Shown in pieces: positions 20,319-34,400 of a stretch of DNA of 64,000 nucleotides (positions within the stretch are counted from its first letter, which is position 1; every line of letters starts with the position of its first letter). The stretch lies in contig NC_049991.1 of assembly GCF_000003815.2 (NCBI RefSeq), positions 323,769-387,768 of the forward strand, written 5' to 3'. This DNA comes from Branchiostoma floridae. Taxonomy: Eukaryota; Chordata; Leptocardii; Amphioxiformes; Branchiostomatidae. Below the pieces are notes generated by a model. It ran no database searches. It saw only the letters and a program-made list of their open reading frames with translations, and had not been told where the DNA came from. The position numbers and the translations under genes were made by a program.

Positions 20319-22453
20319 GCATAGATCTAAACCTGATTTACTTGATACTTAAATTATATTATAGAATATAACGTTAACCCTACTGACAAAAAAGACGAGG
20401 ACAAAATGTTTGCCCCCTCATGTTCGACATGTTTAAGACAGATTTAACCAAATTTATGGGGGTGGGGTGCGAGGAGGAATACCCCTGGCCTGTCCTGCCC
20501 AAGCCTCTACCAGGCTCCGCGGATCGGTGTTGAATTTGGACAAATAACGTTAGAGTCTATAACGTTAGTACGCAAGGGAGTTAGCTGGCCGGAAGACGGC
20601 ACACGCCGTAACATAGCACAGGGGTGCCTATTAGCATTTGCTGGAGCCTTTGTGAAAACGTACAAACCGCATGTGATACGCACATATCGCTATGTGACGC
20701 TCACAAATTTAAATATGTGATACCAAGGAGGTTGGTCTTTTTTAACCTCCTTGGTGATACATGCAAACATCATGCAAACCGACCGACAGTTACATTGGGA
20801 GAAGGTATGTTTCTGTTCTGAGTGTTTTTAACTTACCCATGATATTTTAATTTCAAAGAATTGAATATGATTTGAATGGACAATTGGACATATAACGTTA
20901 CTAGTACTGTCACGTAGACGTATTTGATAGTTTGTGAACTACTGTTTTGCTCCTGTTTTGCTCCAAGTGTCACATGGTATTTTCTCTTCACCGAAGATCG
21001 TGCCATCTGTCATGTGACCCCGGCAGTGGTTGGTCAGTTTGCATAAGGTTTGTACACATCACGGTCAACACCTTCACATTTTCCCCTTAATTAAATTATG
21101 CAAATGATGCATCATTTGCATAATTAACATGTATTGTTATTTCTCTCTTTCTCAGCTATATTACGTTATGTGACAAATTTGAAAGTCCTATCATGGAGTG
21201 CAGTGGATTTATAAACTTTCCTCATTGATTATGCAAATTAGCTGTTTATTTGCATAATAGCTATTCCATCATGTAAGTAATCACTTTGGCCATCTACATA
21301 CCAAAAATCATGACGATCCGTCAACACGTTTTTGAGTTATTCTCGTCCAAGTTTGAAAGGAAATGGGCACCTGCAGTTCCAAAAAAGCCGCTATGGGGTC
21401 CAATCTCACAGCACTTACTCTCTGCCTCAAGGGCTATCTACCACACAAAAATCATGACTACAGTATGTCCAGAACACGAGATATCAAAAATAGAAGTTCA
21501 GCTGCAATACCTTAGCAAGCCGCTAGGGGGCACATTCTCGAACTTGACCTTCGTTTTCACACGACCCCTACCCACCTACCAAATATCATCAGGATCCATC
21601 CAAGGCTTCTCAAGTTATGCTGTTAACAGACAGACAGACAGATGTACAAGCCTAAAACATATCCTTGCCATTCTGGCAAAGGTAATGATATTAATTATAA
21701 GTAGACTGAGTTTTGTTGATGTTGGTGGTACCGTTTTTGGTAATGATTCTATTAGTCAGGTCTACGCTTTGAGTGCATTCAGCCCATTTCCTGTGAAAAC
21801 ATTGGCGAGATTTTGCTAGATACGGCCCTATAGCTAGGCCTCATCGTGTGAGAGGGGAAGTACACACTGGTCAGGGTTGGACAAGTCCACTAGCCTAATT
21901 GTCCAGGGCAAGTGAAAGTGCTGATCGGGCAAGTGCATGACCTACCCCACTTGTCCGATCAGGCAAGTAAGATTTTTCCTTTAAGTTTAAAGAGATTTTG
22001 ATATACTTTGGTTCGGGCAAGCAAAGTTTATATACACTTGCCCGATATAGGACATGTGAATTTTAGAAATCTTGTCCAATTTCACTCAAAAAAAGGTAAA
22101 CATATCATCATTCCATTCTTATTTCAGTTTCATCGAAATTCATCACCAACTTCTAAAGAGAGTACATGTACACTGTCCAGCGTTACACAAATCGGAAGGT
22201 ACATTCACAAAGCGTCTCACGGTGTTTGCTGCTTGTAACGTGGAGTGCGAAGGGTTCATGAACAGTGTAAATGCATTTATTTATATATAAGTATGTTCTT
22301 TAGATGAATGTTCATTCAGATGAATGAAAATTCATTCATCAAAACTTGACCACTCTCTGGCAACTAGTGATGGAGCGCCATGAGTTCAAGCGTGTGAAAA
22401 AATATGTCAAGTACTGATATGGGAATTACATGAAGTCGCTTTATGTTGCAGGC

Positions 22454-25400
22454 ATGGGTATTCTGGAAAAAATAGCGGAAATTGAGCGGGAGATAGCGAG
22501 GACTCAAAAAAACAAAGGTACAATAGTTTATATGATGGTCCATACATGTACTCTCACTCTCAATTTTATAATAGGTTGAAACTCTCTGATTTATTTTGGG
22601 AAGGGATTGTGCAAAAATACATATTGTAAAATTTGAAGGTAACTTAATGTTCTGTTCTCTCTTTTCTATAAACAGCTACAGAGTACCACCTCGGTCTGCT
22701 GAAAGCAAAACTAGCAAAGTATCGACAACAGTTGTTGGAACCAACAACAAAGGCAGGAGCAAAAGTAAGACATACATTTGTATACATGTATGACAGTTGA
22801 CCAGCAACAATAGCAATACTACCCTGAGATACCAAACTCAAAGAAACGGTGCAAACGTGAGTTACTGATCCCCGTCTGCCACACGCGCGCCTGCAACTTT
22901 ACACTCGCCCCACTACTAGCTGGCCCCACTTAATGCTGGCCCCCGACTATTGCAATAGTTGAAGGGCAGCTGGATCGTTGGGCAGGCAGGTGTTCCGGGT
23001 GCGCGTGTGGCAGGGATCGGTAAACCTTGCACGCGACTCTTAGGAATCTGGTTTTCCCAGGGTCATATTTTTCCAGCCAACTCAGCCATTAGATCATGTA
23101 TAATGAGGTAGGTATAAAGAGGCTAGAAGTTTGGTATTAGCCGTGGTGGAAATGCAGTTTCAGTATAAACCAGCAGGAAATATCAACTTTCCATTTGCAA
23201 AGAAAACTATAACAAAACAAGTCAGAAGATTGCAGGCTGAAAATCTTATAGCCGTCTGTTATGAATCACATTTTGCAGAAAACAAAAGAAAAGTATTTCA
23301 GGCCCTGCTGTCCCATGGTCAGTAGTTGGTTATGCTATGGAGCATAACAGTTGTAGTGAATGTTGATTGTTTTGCAGGGAGAAGGCTTTGATGTGATGAA
23401 ATCTGGTGATGCCAGGGTGGCTCTGATTGGTTTTCCATCAGTTGGTAAAGTAAGTACATGTACTCCTACTGTGTATGTCTGATACACATATACAAGCACT
23501 ACAACTAGCCAAGTGGTCGAAGTGCCCAGAAGGGGGCAAGTTCAACTTTTGGGCTACTAAGAACTTCGAGCTGAAAGAAAATTGAGTAGAAGTGTGCATT
23601 GAGTAAAGTTGGAGAAGTGACTCTGGTGTGGTAGTCTTCGGTAAAGTTAACATTGTAGAAGTGACACAAGTAGGCTTGAGTGTAGTTGGTAATGAGTCAG
23701 TAGGTTTGCATTAATACTAAATAAAATCATTGTTTATCAAAAAAGTATTGCTGTTTCCTACATGTTAGCATCATTTAAGATTGGATCGGGGTTTGTCCTA
23801 GGACAGATTGAGATCGCAGAATGGAATTGGGAATTCCAATCCGTCCTAGAACAATCGACATTTGCCCAAACAAATAAGATGAACAACTTGACCAGACGGC
23901 TGTCACCATAGTTACAATATAGCAGGTGGCACGACAAAAGAACAGTAAAAAATATCAAGTATTTTACCTAGAATAGCTTGTACTGTTGAATGTTGGCTTT
24001 ATAATCCCCAAGTTGGAATTGATTAAAAGTGGTGAAATGGTTTAATCTACGTTCCCAAACAAGTTCAACAAAGATTGTTCTGGTAGAATTCCAATCTCTC
24101 CTTAGCTAGGAGAATTCTGATCTCCCCTAGGGGAAATTGGAATTCCAATCTTCCCTAGGAGGATTCCGAATCCCCCTGGATTCCAATCTCTCCTGTGACA
24201 TATATATATATATATATATATATACAATATGTACTGTGCAGTGTGTTGAAGAAGCCTTTACCCAGAGATTTACCAGCCCAAAGTCAAACCTGCCCAAGCG
24301 ACCACCTCTTCAAGCCGACCACCTGGTCATTACAACCACTTTTTCACGGCCCCGAAAATTTTCCCCATTGACGTAAGCATTAAGCAACCTTTTCAAGACG
24401 ACCACCTGGCCAACGCGACCGCCAAAAATTGGGACTGCACAGGACCAAATCCCTCTCCATAATGACTGTGCTATTTTGAAGCTTTTTTAGGTGTCATCAT
24501 TTTTCGATGATAACTAGCGTGCATGATTTTGTGCAGAAATCAGCCAGTCTACATTGAATTTGACTACCGTACGATGTTATGTTCAAAATAACTATGGCGG
24601 CGGATGGACGTAGTGGGTCATTTGGGGTAAAAAGGGCAGTCTACTGTAATATGGGAGAAACTTTTGTTGTAAAAAAAATCTGAATTTAGTTGTTACAGAA
24701 GTTGTTTAATCTTTATCATAACAAATGCTTAAATGTATGAAGTCTCATACATTTTAAGAAAGATGTGTGTGATTTTTAAAAATTTTATTCACCCATGGGT
24801 AATATGCTATCTGTCTCATAATCTTTTGCAGAACATTCTGCAATCTTCGGCATAATGTCCCCCAATCTTCTGCAGTGCTAAAGATACACCAAAAAGCAGT
24901 TACTCAAGCAATTGGACATGATTTTGAACAGGTTTATCCTAACCAGGCCTCGAAATACGTTTTTGGGTCAAATCAACTTGCACCGGTGCAGGTGCCTTTT
25001 GAGTCAAAAGTTACTTGCACCAAAAGAAATTTACTTGGTCAGCTTAAAGTAGACTATTACCCTATTTGTTTGTTTGTTTGTTTGTTTATTTTGAAACACC
25101 TGGGTAGCCTATTCAGTGCCAATACACTGGTTTTCGATATCTCCTCTTCATCTTTTCGATATATTACCCTATATCTCCTCTTCTGAAAATTTACTGTAAA
25201 TTGTCAGAAGAGGAGATATAGGGTAATAGTCTACTTTTACAGCTGCATATATTGTGAGTAAAAAGAGATACATGAAGATCACATGTTTATTGTTGGTTAA
25301 ATTGTATAGTTTGATAAAGAGGTGAATTTAGGCTTATTTAAACATAATTCAATGTATACGATAGGATAAGATTGAGAGATTTCTTCCAGACGCTTCGATT

Positions 25401-28400
25401 GACATCCATCACTATTCTTCAGCATCAATAGAATGAAGTGGTGGAACAACTCAATACAAGTACATCAGTCATCTTCCTTGGGGCAAAAAAAATGCAGAAC
25501 TGCACATGGCCTGAGCAAGGCCCAATCATATTTTTTCCCAGTTTAATAAATTTGGCTCTTGAAAAACATGTGGATATTAATAAAAAAAAGTTGTTATGCT
25601 GCAGGGTTGATCCTAACTGGCCGATGTTGTCTCTCCTCGTATCTCAATCGCCTTCTGCATTCTCATGTTTAAAAACATGCGAGTGAGATACAGAAAGAAC
25701 ATCATCTGATCCATCATAGGCAGAAATGCTGGCAGTTCTGCTGCCATTTTGAAAAACGTGGGATGTGTTGTAACTACAATCCAAGCGTGACAGTGTCCCG
25801 CGCTACTTCCTGTCCATGTGTCTACTGTAGCTCCCTGACATCTGCGCCCAAATGTGGGCGGAGTCGGGGAAATCTGTGATTGGGCCTTACTCAGGCCATG
25901 TGACCTTACAGAAGTAGTGAGCTGTGGGAATAAACAATCAGTGCTCAAGGCTCACTTCTAAAGAAGCCTACATTGTACTTAGGTGCTGGGTGAGTGGCAA
26001 GATATCCATATTTACTGTTGTTGAGATGTACATTTAAGTTCAAATGTAAAGCTTGAATGCGTAAACCTTCTTCTCCTTACAGTCCACACTGCTTAACACT
26101 CTCACAGCCACCCACAGTGAGTCTGCTTCCTACGAGTTCACCACCCTGACATGTATACCAGGAGTCATACAGGTACATGTAACATTGTCTGACATGTAAA
26201 CCAGAAGTCACAGGTACATGTACGTGTAACATTGTCTGACATGTATACCAGGAGTCACAGGTACATGTACGTGTAACATTGTCTGACATGTAAACCAGAA
26301 GTCACAGGTACATGTACGTGTAACATTGTCTGACATGTATACCAGGAGTCACAGGTACATGTACATGTAACATTGTCTGACATGTATACCAGAAGTCACA
26401 GGTACATGTACGTGTAACATTGTCTGACATGTATACCAGGAGTCACAGGTACATGTACGTGTAACATTGTCTGACATGTATACCAGGAGTCACAGGTACA
26501 TGTACATGTAACATTGTCTGACATGTAAACCAGGAGTCATACAGGTACGTGTAACATTGTCTGACATGTAAACCAGAAGTCACAGGTACATGTACGTGTA
26601 ACATTGTCTGACATGTATACCAGGAGTCATACAGGTACGTGTAACATTGTCTGACATGTAAACCAGAAGTCACAGGTACATGTACGTGTAACATTGTCTG
26701 ACATGTAAACCAGAAGTCACAGGTACATGTACGTGTAACATTGTCTGACATGTATACCAGGAGTCATACAGGTACATGTAACATTGTCTTACATGTACAT
26801 GTATACCAGGAGTAGTACAAGTAAATTAGAAGAATTTAAACAACTTGTTTACCATTTAAGTATTGTCACTGAAATCAGTGATCACTGAATTATCACTGAA
26901 ATTAGTGATCACTGAATTATCACTGAAATTAGTGATCACTGAATTATCACTGAAATTTAGGAATGACTCCTTGAGTCTTTGAGTAATTTGCTTTGTTGAT
27001 AAACCTTTGTTTCCATCATCTTGCATGCCAATTTTGGGCACAGTTATGTTTATGCATGCTTTAATGACATGTGTTCAATATGTGTTTGATAACAATACAA
27101 AATGTGTAAGACATGTTTTAATGAAATAATGCTTTCTTTCCCGCAGTATAATGGTGCCAACATCCAGCTTCTAGATCTGCCAGGGATTATTGAGGGTGCT
27201 TCCCAAGGTAGGTGTGTAATTACTTGTACATGTATCACAGTGGTGGCGACGCAGCGTTCCCCCCTTGAAAAAGTAGGGGTGGGGGGATTGCCCCTAAATG
27301 ACAAGCTGATCATGAAACCCTTGTGTATTTTTGGCAAGATAGAAATGTCATTAAACTTGGCTAAGTCTGCCAGCAAAATTTGCCCCTCAACATTCATGCA
27401 GGAAGTAGTGTGTCAGGGGGTCAAGATTTCAAAATTTCTCCAGCGAACATACCCCAGACCTATGCCATTGTCACACATCCAGCGCTCCACAAGCTGTTTG
27501 CTACAGCCGCCTGTGGACCAAGTGCCGGAGGTACATGTTGTATATCCAACTCTCCGGCACTTGGGACTCGCCTCTCCAACCCCCGCAAGACAACGTTACC
27601 TCCTGCACTCAAACAACAAAATCTTCTTTACATATCAATTCAGAGTAATGGTAAGGGTATAAAACCTGCTGCAAATCTGCACAGTGTCACTGTGAGGTTA
27701 AGGGTGCTACCTCACAATTCCCCAAATCATATCCAGTTGCTTCTTGCTTGAGTAGCTGCCATTTGGTTGAATAAAAAGAGGCATAAAGATGCTGTGGTTT
27801 TGGACTGGATGTATACACCTTTCTCACGCGGCGGCCATGATAGATCTAAAACGAGTTCAATGTGGCAAACAAAAGGCTGTCTATCATAATTAGCAGTTCG
27901 ACCAATGGTAGCCTGCCAATTAGGAAATCGACCAATAAGTGAATGGCTGCAAATTCGTTAAAAATTTGCATTATTATGTTGTTATTTTGCATCTCTTAAG
28001 CAGCGGTCTAACTACAGAATGAGAGAACGGCGCGGCGCCACTCCCCAAAATCCCCGCGCCGCTCCCAAAATTTTCAAATTTAGGGTCTCTTTTCGCGGAC
28101 AAATAGGCGAAAAAATAGGTATTCGCACAAGTTTGAACACAGCGTCGCTATTTTCGCTAGCGACGCCATGACCCACGCCATGTTGGATGCGAAAACACGC
28201 AAAGTCTCGCGATCCAAATCTCGCGAGCATTTCACTTACGTCTTATTGGTTGATTTTGGTTGATTCAAACGTGGCGTGCTAAACAGAGCAATCTTATTGG
28301 TAGGATCTCGGGCCGCTGCTGACGGCTTTAAAAGGCCCTCCCCGCGGTTTTGGGGACATAAACACAACTTTTGCCGAGTTTGTTTACATCGACGATCCAA

Positions 28401-31400
28401 CCATGCCGAAACGCAAGCGACTCCCGAAGCCTGCTGACGACCAAAGAACGATCGCAGCGTTCTTTGTGACGACTTTGGCGGCAACCACAGTCCGCGTAGC
28501 CGAGGAGGAGCCGCCGGCAAAACGCTCGACGGAGCCGGTCCAGCCCACCCCCGAGCCGCAGAGAGCGGCTATGTCGGGTGGCGCAGGTCGTGTTTCGCGG
28601 GCCGAGAAGACCGTAAACACCGACAACACTGGGACATCGCCGCGGATCACCGCTAACAAGGACGATCTGACCAAAAGGGCCGCTGAAACGAACTTCACAG
28701 TTCAAACAGGCATTTTGTATTCTGTGTAAACCTGAACACCTTGTTATGCTTTTTTTATCAAGTTGTTTTGTAACAATGTTCAAAACAGGCCATCGAAGAT
28801 TTCCGTATTTGGACAATGACATGACAAACAATTGAACTGTAAACAACCAAATAGTTTTGAACTTTTCTGTAAATGTCAACATGACATTGATATGTAAATA
28901 CTGTAAATACACATATTTTTCTGTAATTGTATTTTTTTATTCCAGTTCAAGTTGTGAATTGGCTGCTGTAGTTTGACATGTTTTTGAGTTGTTTTAAACA
29001 GTAGAAATTGTTCTGTTGACAATCATTATGAGTGACATTGATCTGTAAAAATTTGCTGTAAATAGAGTTATTAAATGCTCTTTTTTGTACTTCATTGGGC
29101 TTGATTTTTTTGTGTCTTTAGTTTGTCACATTCTCAGCTCAAGTTGCAGGAGAAGGCTTCAAAATGTATTTGAGAAGGGTAAAATGCAACAGCTTCTCCT
29201 CAGGAGAGGTGGGGGATCCCCCCCTCTCCGGGCCACTCCCCCCCTCACAGTCGCGCTGCGCGCGACATACGGCGCTCCGCGCCATAAGGGAAAAAAATGA
29301 GCACCACTCCCAAAAAAAATCCTGGGGAGAGCCCTGCTTAAGGGACTATGGGGTCAGTCTACACTACTCTAAATTGCTACATCTTTCGGTGCATAACACT
29401 TCTTGTAATATTTATTATTCTATCTTATATCATGAAAATTTGTGTGGTTTTGGGGAAAACTAAATGGGACCTGATTTTAGAAATAAGTTTTGTCTGTTTG
29501 CCTCATTGACCTCTTCTTCGATCTATCATGGCCGCCGCGTGAGAAAGGTGTATTCAATGCAAGTCAAAGCTAAATGTCCACAAAGATCTGTATCACATAG
29601 GTACAAATTTAGACACTTGCCTTTGTTTAAAAACATCATAAGCAATTAAAATTCTTCTGTGGCACCTGTACACTGTCAGACATGTTGTGGTGACCTTTAA
29701 CCTTTGGTCACCTTCATGGTGTATTAGTGTCGACCTCTGATGACTCAGCTTCCACCATACATGGATGGCATGATGTGCAGCTGATGTGCATGTTCATGTT
29801 ATATTCCAGGTAAAGGTCGTGGCCGGCAGGTCATAGCAGTGGCTCGTACAGCTGATCTCGTCATCATTATGTTGGATGCCATGAAAGGTGATGTACAAAG
29901 GTATGCTTCCTGTCAAGCCACTTCATGCATGAGTCCTATAGAGCAAGTAGGGTCTGGCTGAAGGACATGGATATTCTTAGTGTTCTAGGTAGTTAATATG
30001 CATCTGACTAAGTGAACTATGAAAATTGGTTCAAAGACCAGTGACAGTGTCGATCCCATCTTTTCCGTACCATTCTATCACTTCTTTCTGCCCTTAGGGT
30101 TGTGTCCAACTTAAGTATTCATTGTCTTATTGAAGGGAATGAATTCTTTGTTTTTGTTCAGGTCTCTACTGGAAAAGGAACTAGAGAGTGTTGGCATCAG
30201 ATTGAACAAGAAGAGACCAAACATCTATTTTAAGGTACATGACTGTATTCTGTCACGATACACAAATTTGTGTATTTTTATACAGTTTGAAATAAAGTAC
30301 AAAAATCCATAATTGGTGGATGCTGATGCTCCAATTATGTATTATATTCTAATATTACTGTAAGGCTTAGACATAATTATATTCTAATATTACTGTAAGG
30401 CTTAGACATAATTCTTGTTGAACAGCTGTTGAACAGAAAATGGACTCTATTGCAACCTAAAAGTATATTAATATGATGATGATGATAAGTATATAGGATC
30501 ACATATATTGAATGAACAATGGGAGATGCCTTGTTTTATCATACATTGTACATCTGCCTAACTTGTCTTTGTTTCAGAGTATAAATTTACACAATAGCAA
30601 CAAATATTTCTGTTGCTTCAGTGCCTCATCCTATGCTGTTGAGCAATTAGAATTTTTTTTTAAATTTAGTATCAATGTCATACAAAACATGCTGTGTTTA
30701 TTTTGTGGCATTCTCTGTCTGATGAATAACTGTTGTTTTTCAGTTGAAGAAAGGAGGAGGGGTATCCTTTAACTCCATGTGCCCCCTCACACATTGCAGT
30801 GAGAAGCTGGTACAGATGATTCTACATGAGTACAGTATCCTTACTGTTAACCCTCCTTATGCCGTGCCTGCGCAGGGAGGTTTGGACAAGCTAGCGTAGT
30901 GGTACTTTTCTATCATGTCTAAAATGTCTAATCAAATATGAAAAACTCCAAACTGACCAAAAAGTCCTTCAAATTACATGTATATTAACAGAGTTTCCTG
31001 CCCTCACGGGTATTCTTATCATGCCAACTAGTCTGCGAGCTGTTCAACAATTGAAAATGCAACAGAATAAGGTATGAAAAAAAAAGATTTAGAAGAAAAG
31101 AAAAATTGAAAGCTATTCAAGGAGGATGTTCTTGTGCATAGTGAACATTCTGTAAGTTATTTACATCATACAGATATGGTTCCTTAAACAGTCTCACAGA
31201 GATTTTTAACTGTGAGGTCTTGTTTCGAGAAGACTGCACTGCCGATGAGTTTATTGATGTCATCTGTGGGAATAGAGTCTACCTTCCGTGCCTTTATGTA
31301 AGTTCTGCTAGTGGTTTATATTTCATACATGTAACTGCATGCCACACACAGAGACTACAGTATCTGTACTGAGTAAAGAAATTAAAGTGACGGCAGTTAC

Positions 31401-34400
31401 AATGCACATGTACGTACTCTGTTACAGGCTTCTCTGTCCTTATACTGTAGAAGCAGCAGTGTATCTGTCATGGTACCTCACCTTTAGCTGTGCTAGCAAT
31501 GCCCTTTAGTTTCTCCTGTGAGTGTGAGACTGTAATGTACTACATGTATGTGCTTCATCTGAATTTCTAGCAAAGTCATTGTTGTGTCCACAATACCTGG
31601 GTACACTGTGTTAGGCTATGAAGCAACTAGACAAGATGGCAAAAAATAATCAATATGCTTTTTCCAAATCATATGACTTTGGTATACATGGAATAGTACT
31701 ATAGGCATAGTCCCATGGGAACAAATGATTAAGTTAAGTCCTTCCTGCACCAGATGATGCATAGGGTACCCATCTCCATTTCTGTAAACCACACACCTTT
31801 TGTGCAATCACAACAGTAGGTAGTGTTATATGTTTGAAACTACCAAACTCTTTCACAAATGCTGAATGCTAAGCAGAGATAGTAGCATGTACTATTTTAA
31901 AAGTATTTTGTATGACTCGGTGGAGATAGAACTACCGAATGCAAGGCTAGCACACTACCCACCAGGAACAAATGCTGCTTTGCTGGTGCCATGCTCACGC
32001 CCTCGTGGAACAGGGCCCTACCCAAGACGGCCACCTCACTTCCAATCATGTGGCTATACTGACTTCTGATGATTAATATTGAGAAATCTTGATCAAAATG
32101 TCTGTATATTTTGGCAAGAGACAATTATGGTCTCATACCGGACTTATGCCGTCCCCTTTATAACAATGCTTAATTATGCAACTTTAATGGGCGAAAATCC
32201 AATAAAGAAACAGTTCGGCCGGAGACGTTTCAATTTCTATTTCAAGATCACATATCCAGTAATCAATAAAAAAATCGTTTCCAAAATCTGACCGATGGAT
32301 CGATTTTTATAACATCTATAACTGCACATAAATACTATCCAGAAAGTGGGGCTTTCCTTCAGTGACCCGCTGACCACATTACTCAGGACAAGCAAACGTA
32401 CACGTCCGAGAATCGCCCGAATGCCGAAACTTTTCCACCCGATCCTGTCAGAAATACACAACCTTTCATCTCAAATCCTTCGATATGACATGGGAGCGAT
32501 AAAAGGCAATTTATCATCTACATAAACACACGATTTTGGGGCCCCATTCATATTTCGGAGGGAATACGTTTGAGTGCCCACCGGCGGAGTAATACCGGAA
32601 CGAGACCTTATGTGGTGGTTGTTTTTCCAGGTCTACAACAAGATCGATCAAATATCTATAGAAGAAGTAGACAGAATTGCGCACCAGCCATATTCTGTTG
32701 TAATAAGGTGAGCCACACGCATGGTTGTTTTTCTTTCTGCATTCAATGGTAAGAAACAAAATGAGCAAGATTATGTTAGAATGAAATATTAAGGAATGTA
32801 TGGTGGACCAGATGGATTGTTATGGTATTTGTTGTGAATTTTCTTGATCTACTGAAGTCCAGGTTACAATGAATGTATTTCATGCATAGCGTGCGTAGAT
32901 CAGTTGTCAGCGGCCTCATTTCTGGAACTAGAAGCCATGAGTTTGATTCCATCTCTGTCACTCAGCTGACTTGTATGCTACCGGAAATGGCTGCAGTCCT
33001 TAAGATGGGTGGTCCACTGTTCATTGTGCTTGTTGAAAAGACAATTTCCCCTACAATGAACCTCTAAATACTCGGGGGTCTGTGTTCTCCATCACAACCA
33101 GTGGACCAATAGCTCTTCCATGAGCTGAACTTAAACAATATCACTTTCAGTTCGTATTTTGGGCCCAGGTGCTTTTTAAGTACTGCAGCAAAACTCCAAT
33201 TTTTGTACGTTGTTATGTCATGATGTTTAACTGATAGACAGCTTTTTGTCTCATGAAAAAGTAAGCTTGAAATAGCTATAGTTGTTCTCTTTGACTCCAT
33301 CTGCCATGTAGAGTCAAAATCTATAGGTACTGGCACATTGCACTTGACCCTGCACAAACCATGTTACATGTATATTGATATTTTGTACATGTTGATTTAA
33401 AAAAGAAACAGCATTTTAGGACCTCTTGTAATATTTGTGTTTGGACTTTGGAATGACACTCCTGGAAAGTTTTGCACAATGTCATGAGAATTTCTTCCCT
33501 GCAGCTGTGAGATGAAGCTGAATCTGGACTACCTGCTGGAGAAGGTGTGGGAACATCTGGCACTCATCATCGTCTATACCAAGAGAAGGGGATGTAGGTA
33601 GCCTCAGAAACACAGAGTTAGCTGTAATTAGCTTTAAAAGGACATTAACAAAATTAGACCTTTTTACCTCAGATCATTTCACTCTCGTTAATAGAATTTT
33701 CATCAATCAGTGACTACATTTTGAAAGGTAAACTCACGTACCTCCAACTTTTGGATGGCTATCAGTCCACCTTGATCACGGAATGACCCAGTTCTCGCCA
33801 GAGCTGCGAGAACTGGGCCTAGATTTGCGTGGACTCCGGATTAAGGTGGACTGATAGCCATCGAAAATTTGGAGGTACGTGAGTTTACTTTTCATAATGT
33901 AGTCACTGATTGATGAAAATTCTATTAACCTGTGTACATACGTGACTGATGAATCTCTTCAACCATTTCACCTTCACCTTTTGGTGAAATGTCCCATAAT
34001 TTGAACATTTCTGTTGGTACATTTTTAGGTCCTATGCTAATCAGTGAGGTTGATGAAAATAAAAGTGCAGGCAGAGTTGGCATGTCGGTGACATTCTGGA
34101 TGAGAAATATGACATGTATGTAGGGTAAGTGACCTACATGTAATACTAATGTGTACTGCCTGATTCGTCCTCAGGTTCCCCTGACTTTGGTGATGGCATC
34201 ATCATGAGGAGAAGCTGCTCTGTGGAGCACGTGGTGAGAACATGACTACATGTATAGTAGTTACTATTAGGCCACACCAATTTAATTTGTTGCTTTTGGA
34301 TTTCCAGACCCATTTTTTTTCAATTTGGAAAAAAAAATTAGTCCCAAGAAAAATAATATAGGTTTTGCTATTGCAGACCTGTAAAAAAACATTTCAGGGG

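Larger units (their letters stand above)
27814..29552 (+). mobile_element. 1.74-kb DNA transposon-like element with perfect 33-bp TIRs
   Basis: The 33 bp starting TACACCTTTCTCACGCGG at 27814-27846 are present in exact reverse complement at 29520-29552. If the outer TA is counted as the target duplication, the TIR is 31 bp starting CACCTTTCTC. Inside lie a CpG-rich block (28000-28720) with promoter motifs and a 108-aa ORF, an AT-rich 3' part, and a GC-rich strip near 29200-29280 resembling the one near 28020. No transposase is seen, so it is non-autonomous or carries a captured gene piece. It lies in DRG2 intron 5. Confidence 0.85.

Noticed and set aside
26149-26815. CRISPR-like regular repeat array
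   Set aside because: Units are contiguous with no unique spacers, and the context is a vertebrate-like intron, so it is a minisatellite.
28328-28912. 194-codon minus-strand ORF
   Set aside because: Lies antisense to the better supported PIP-box ORF and its CpG-rich promoter; no recognisable motifs.
27814-29552. P-element assignment because of the 31-bp TIR
   Set aside because: P elements make 8-bp target duplications; the flanking octamers here do not match, while TA does.
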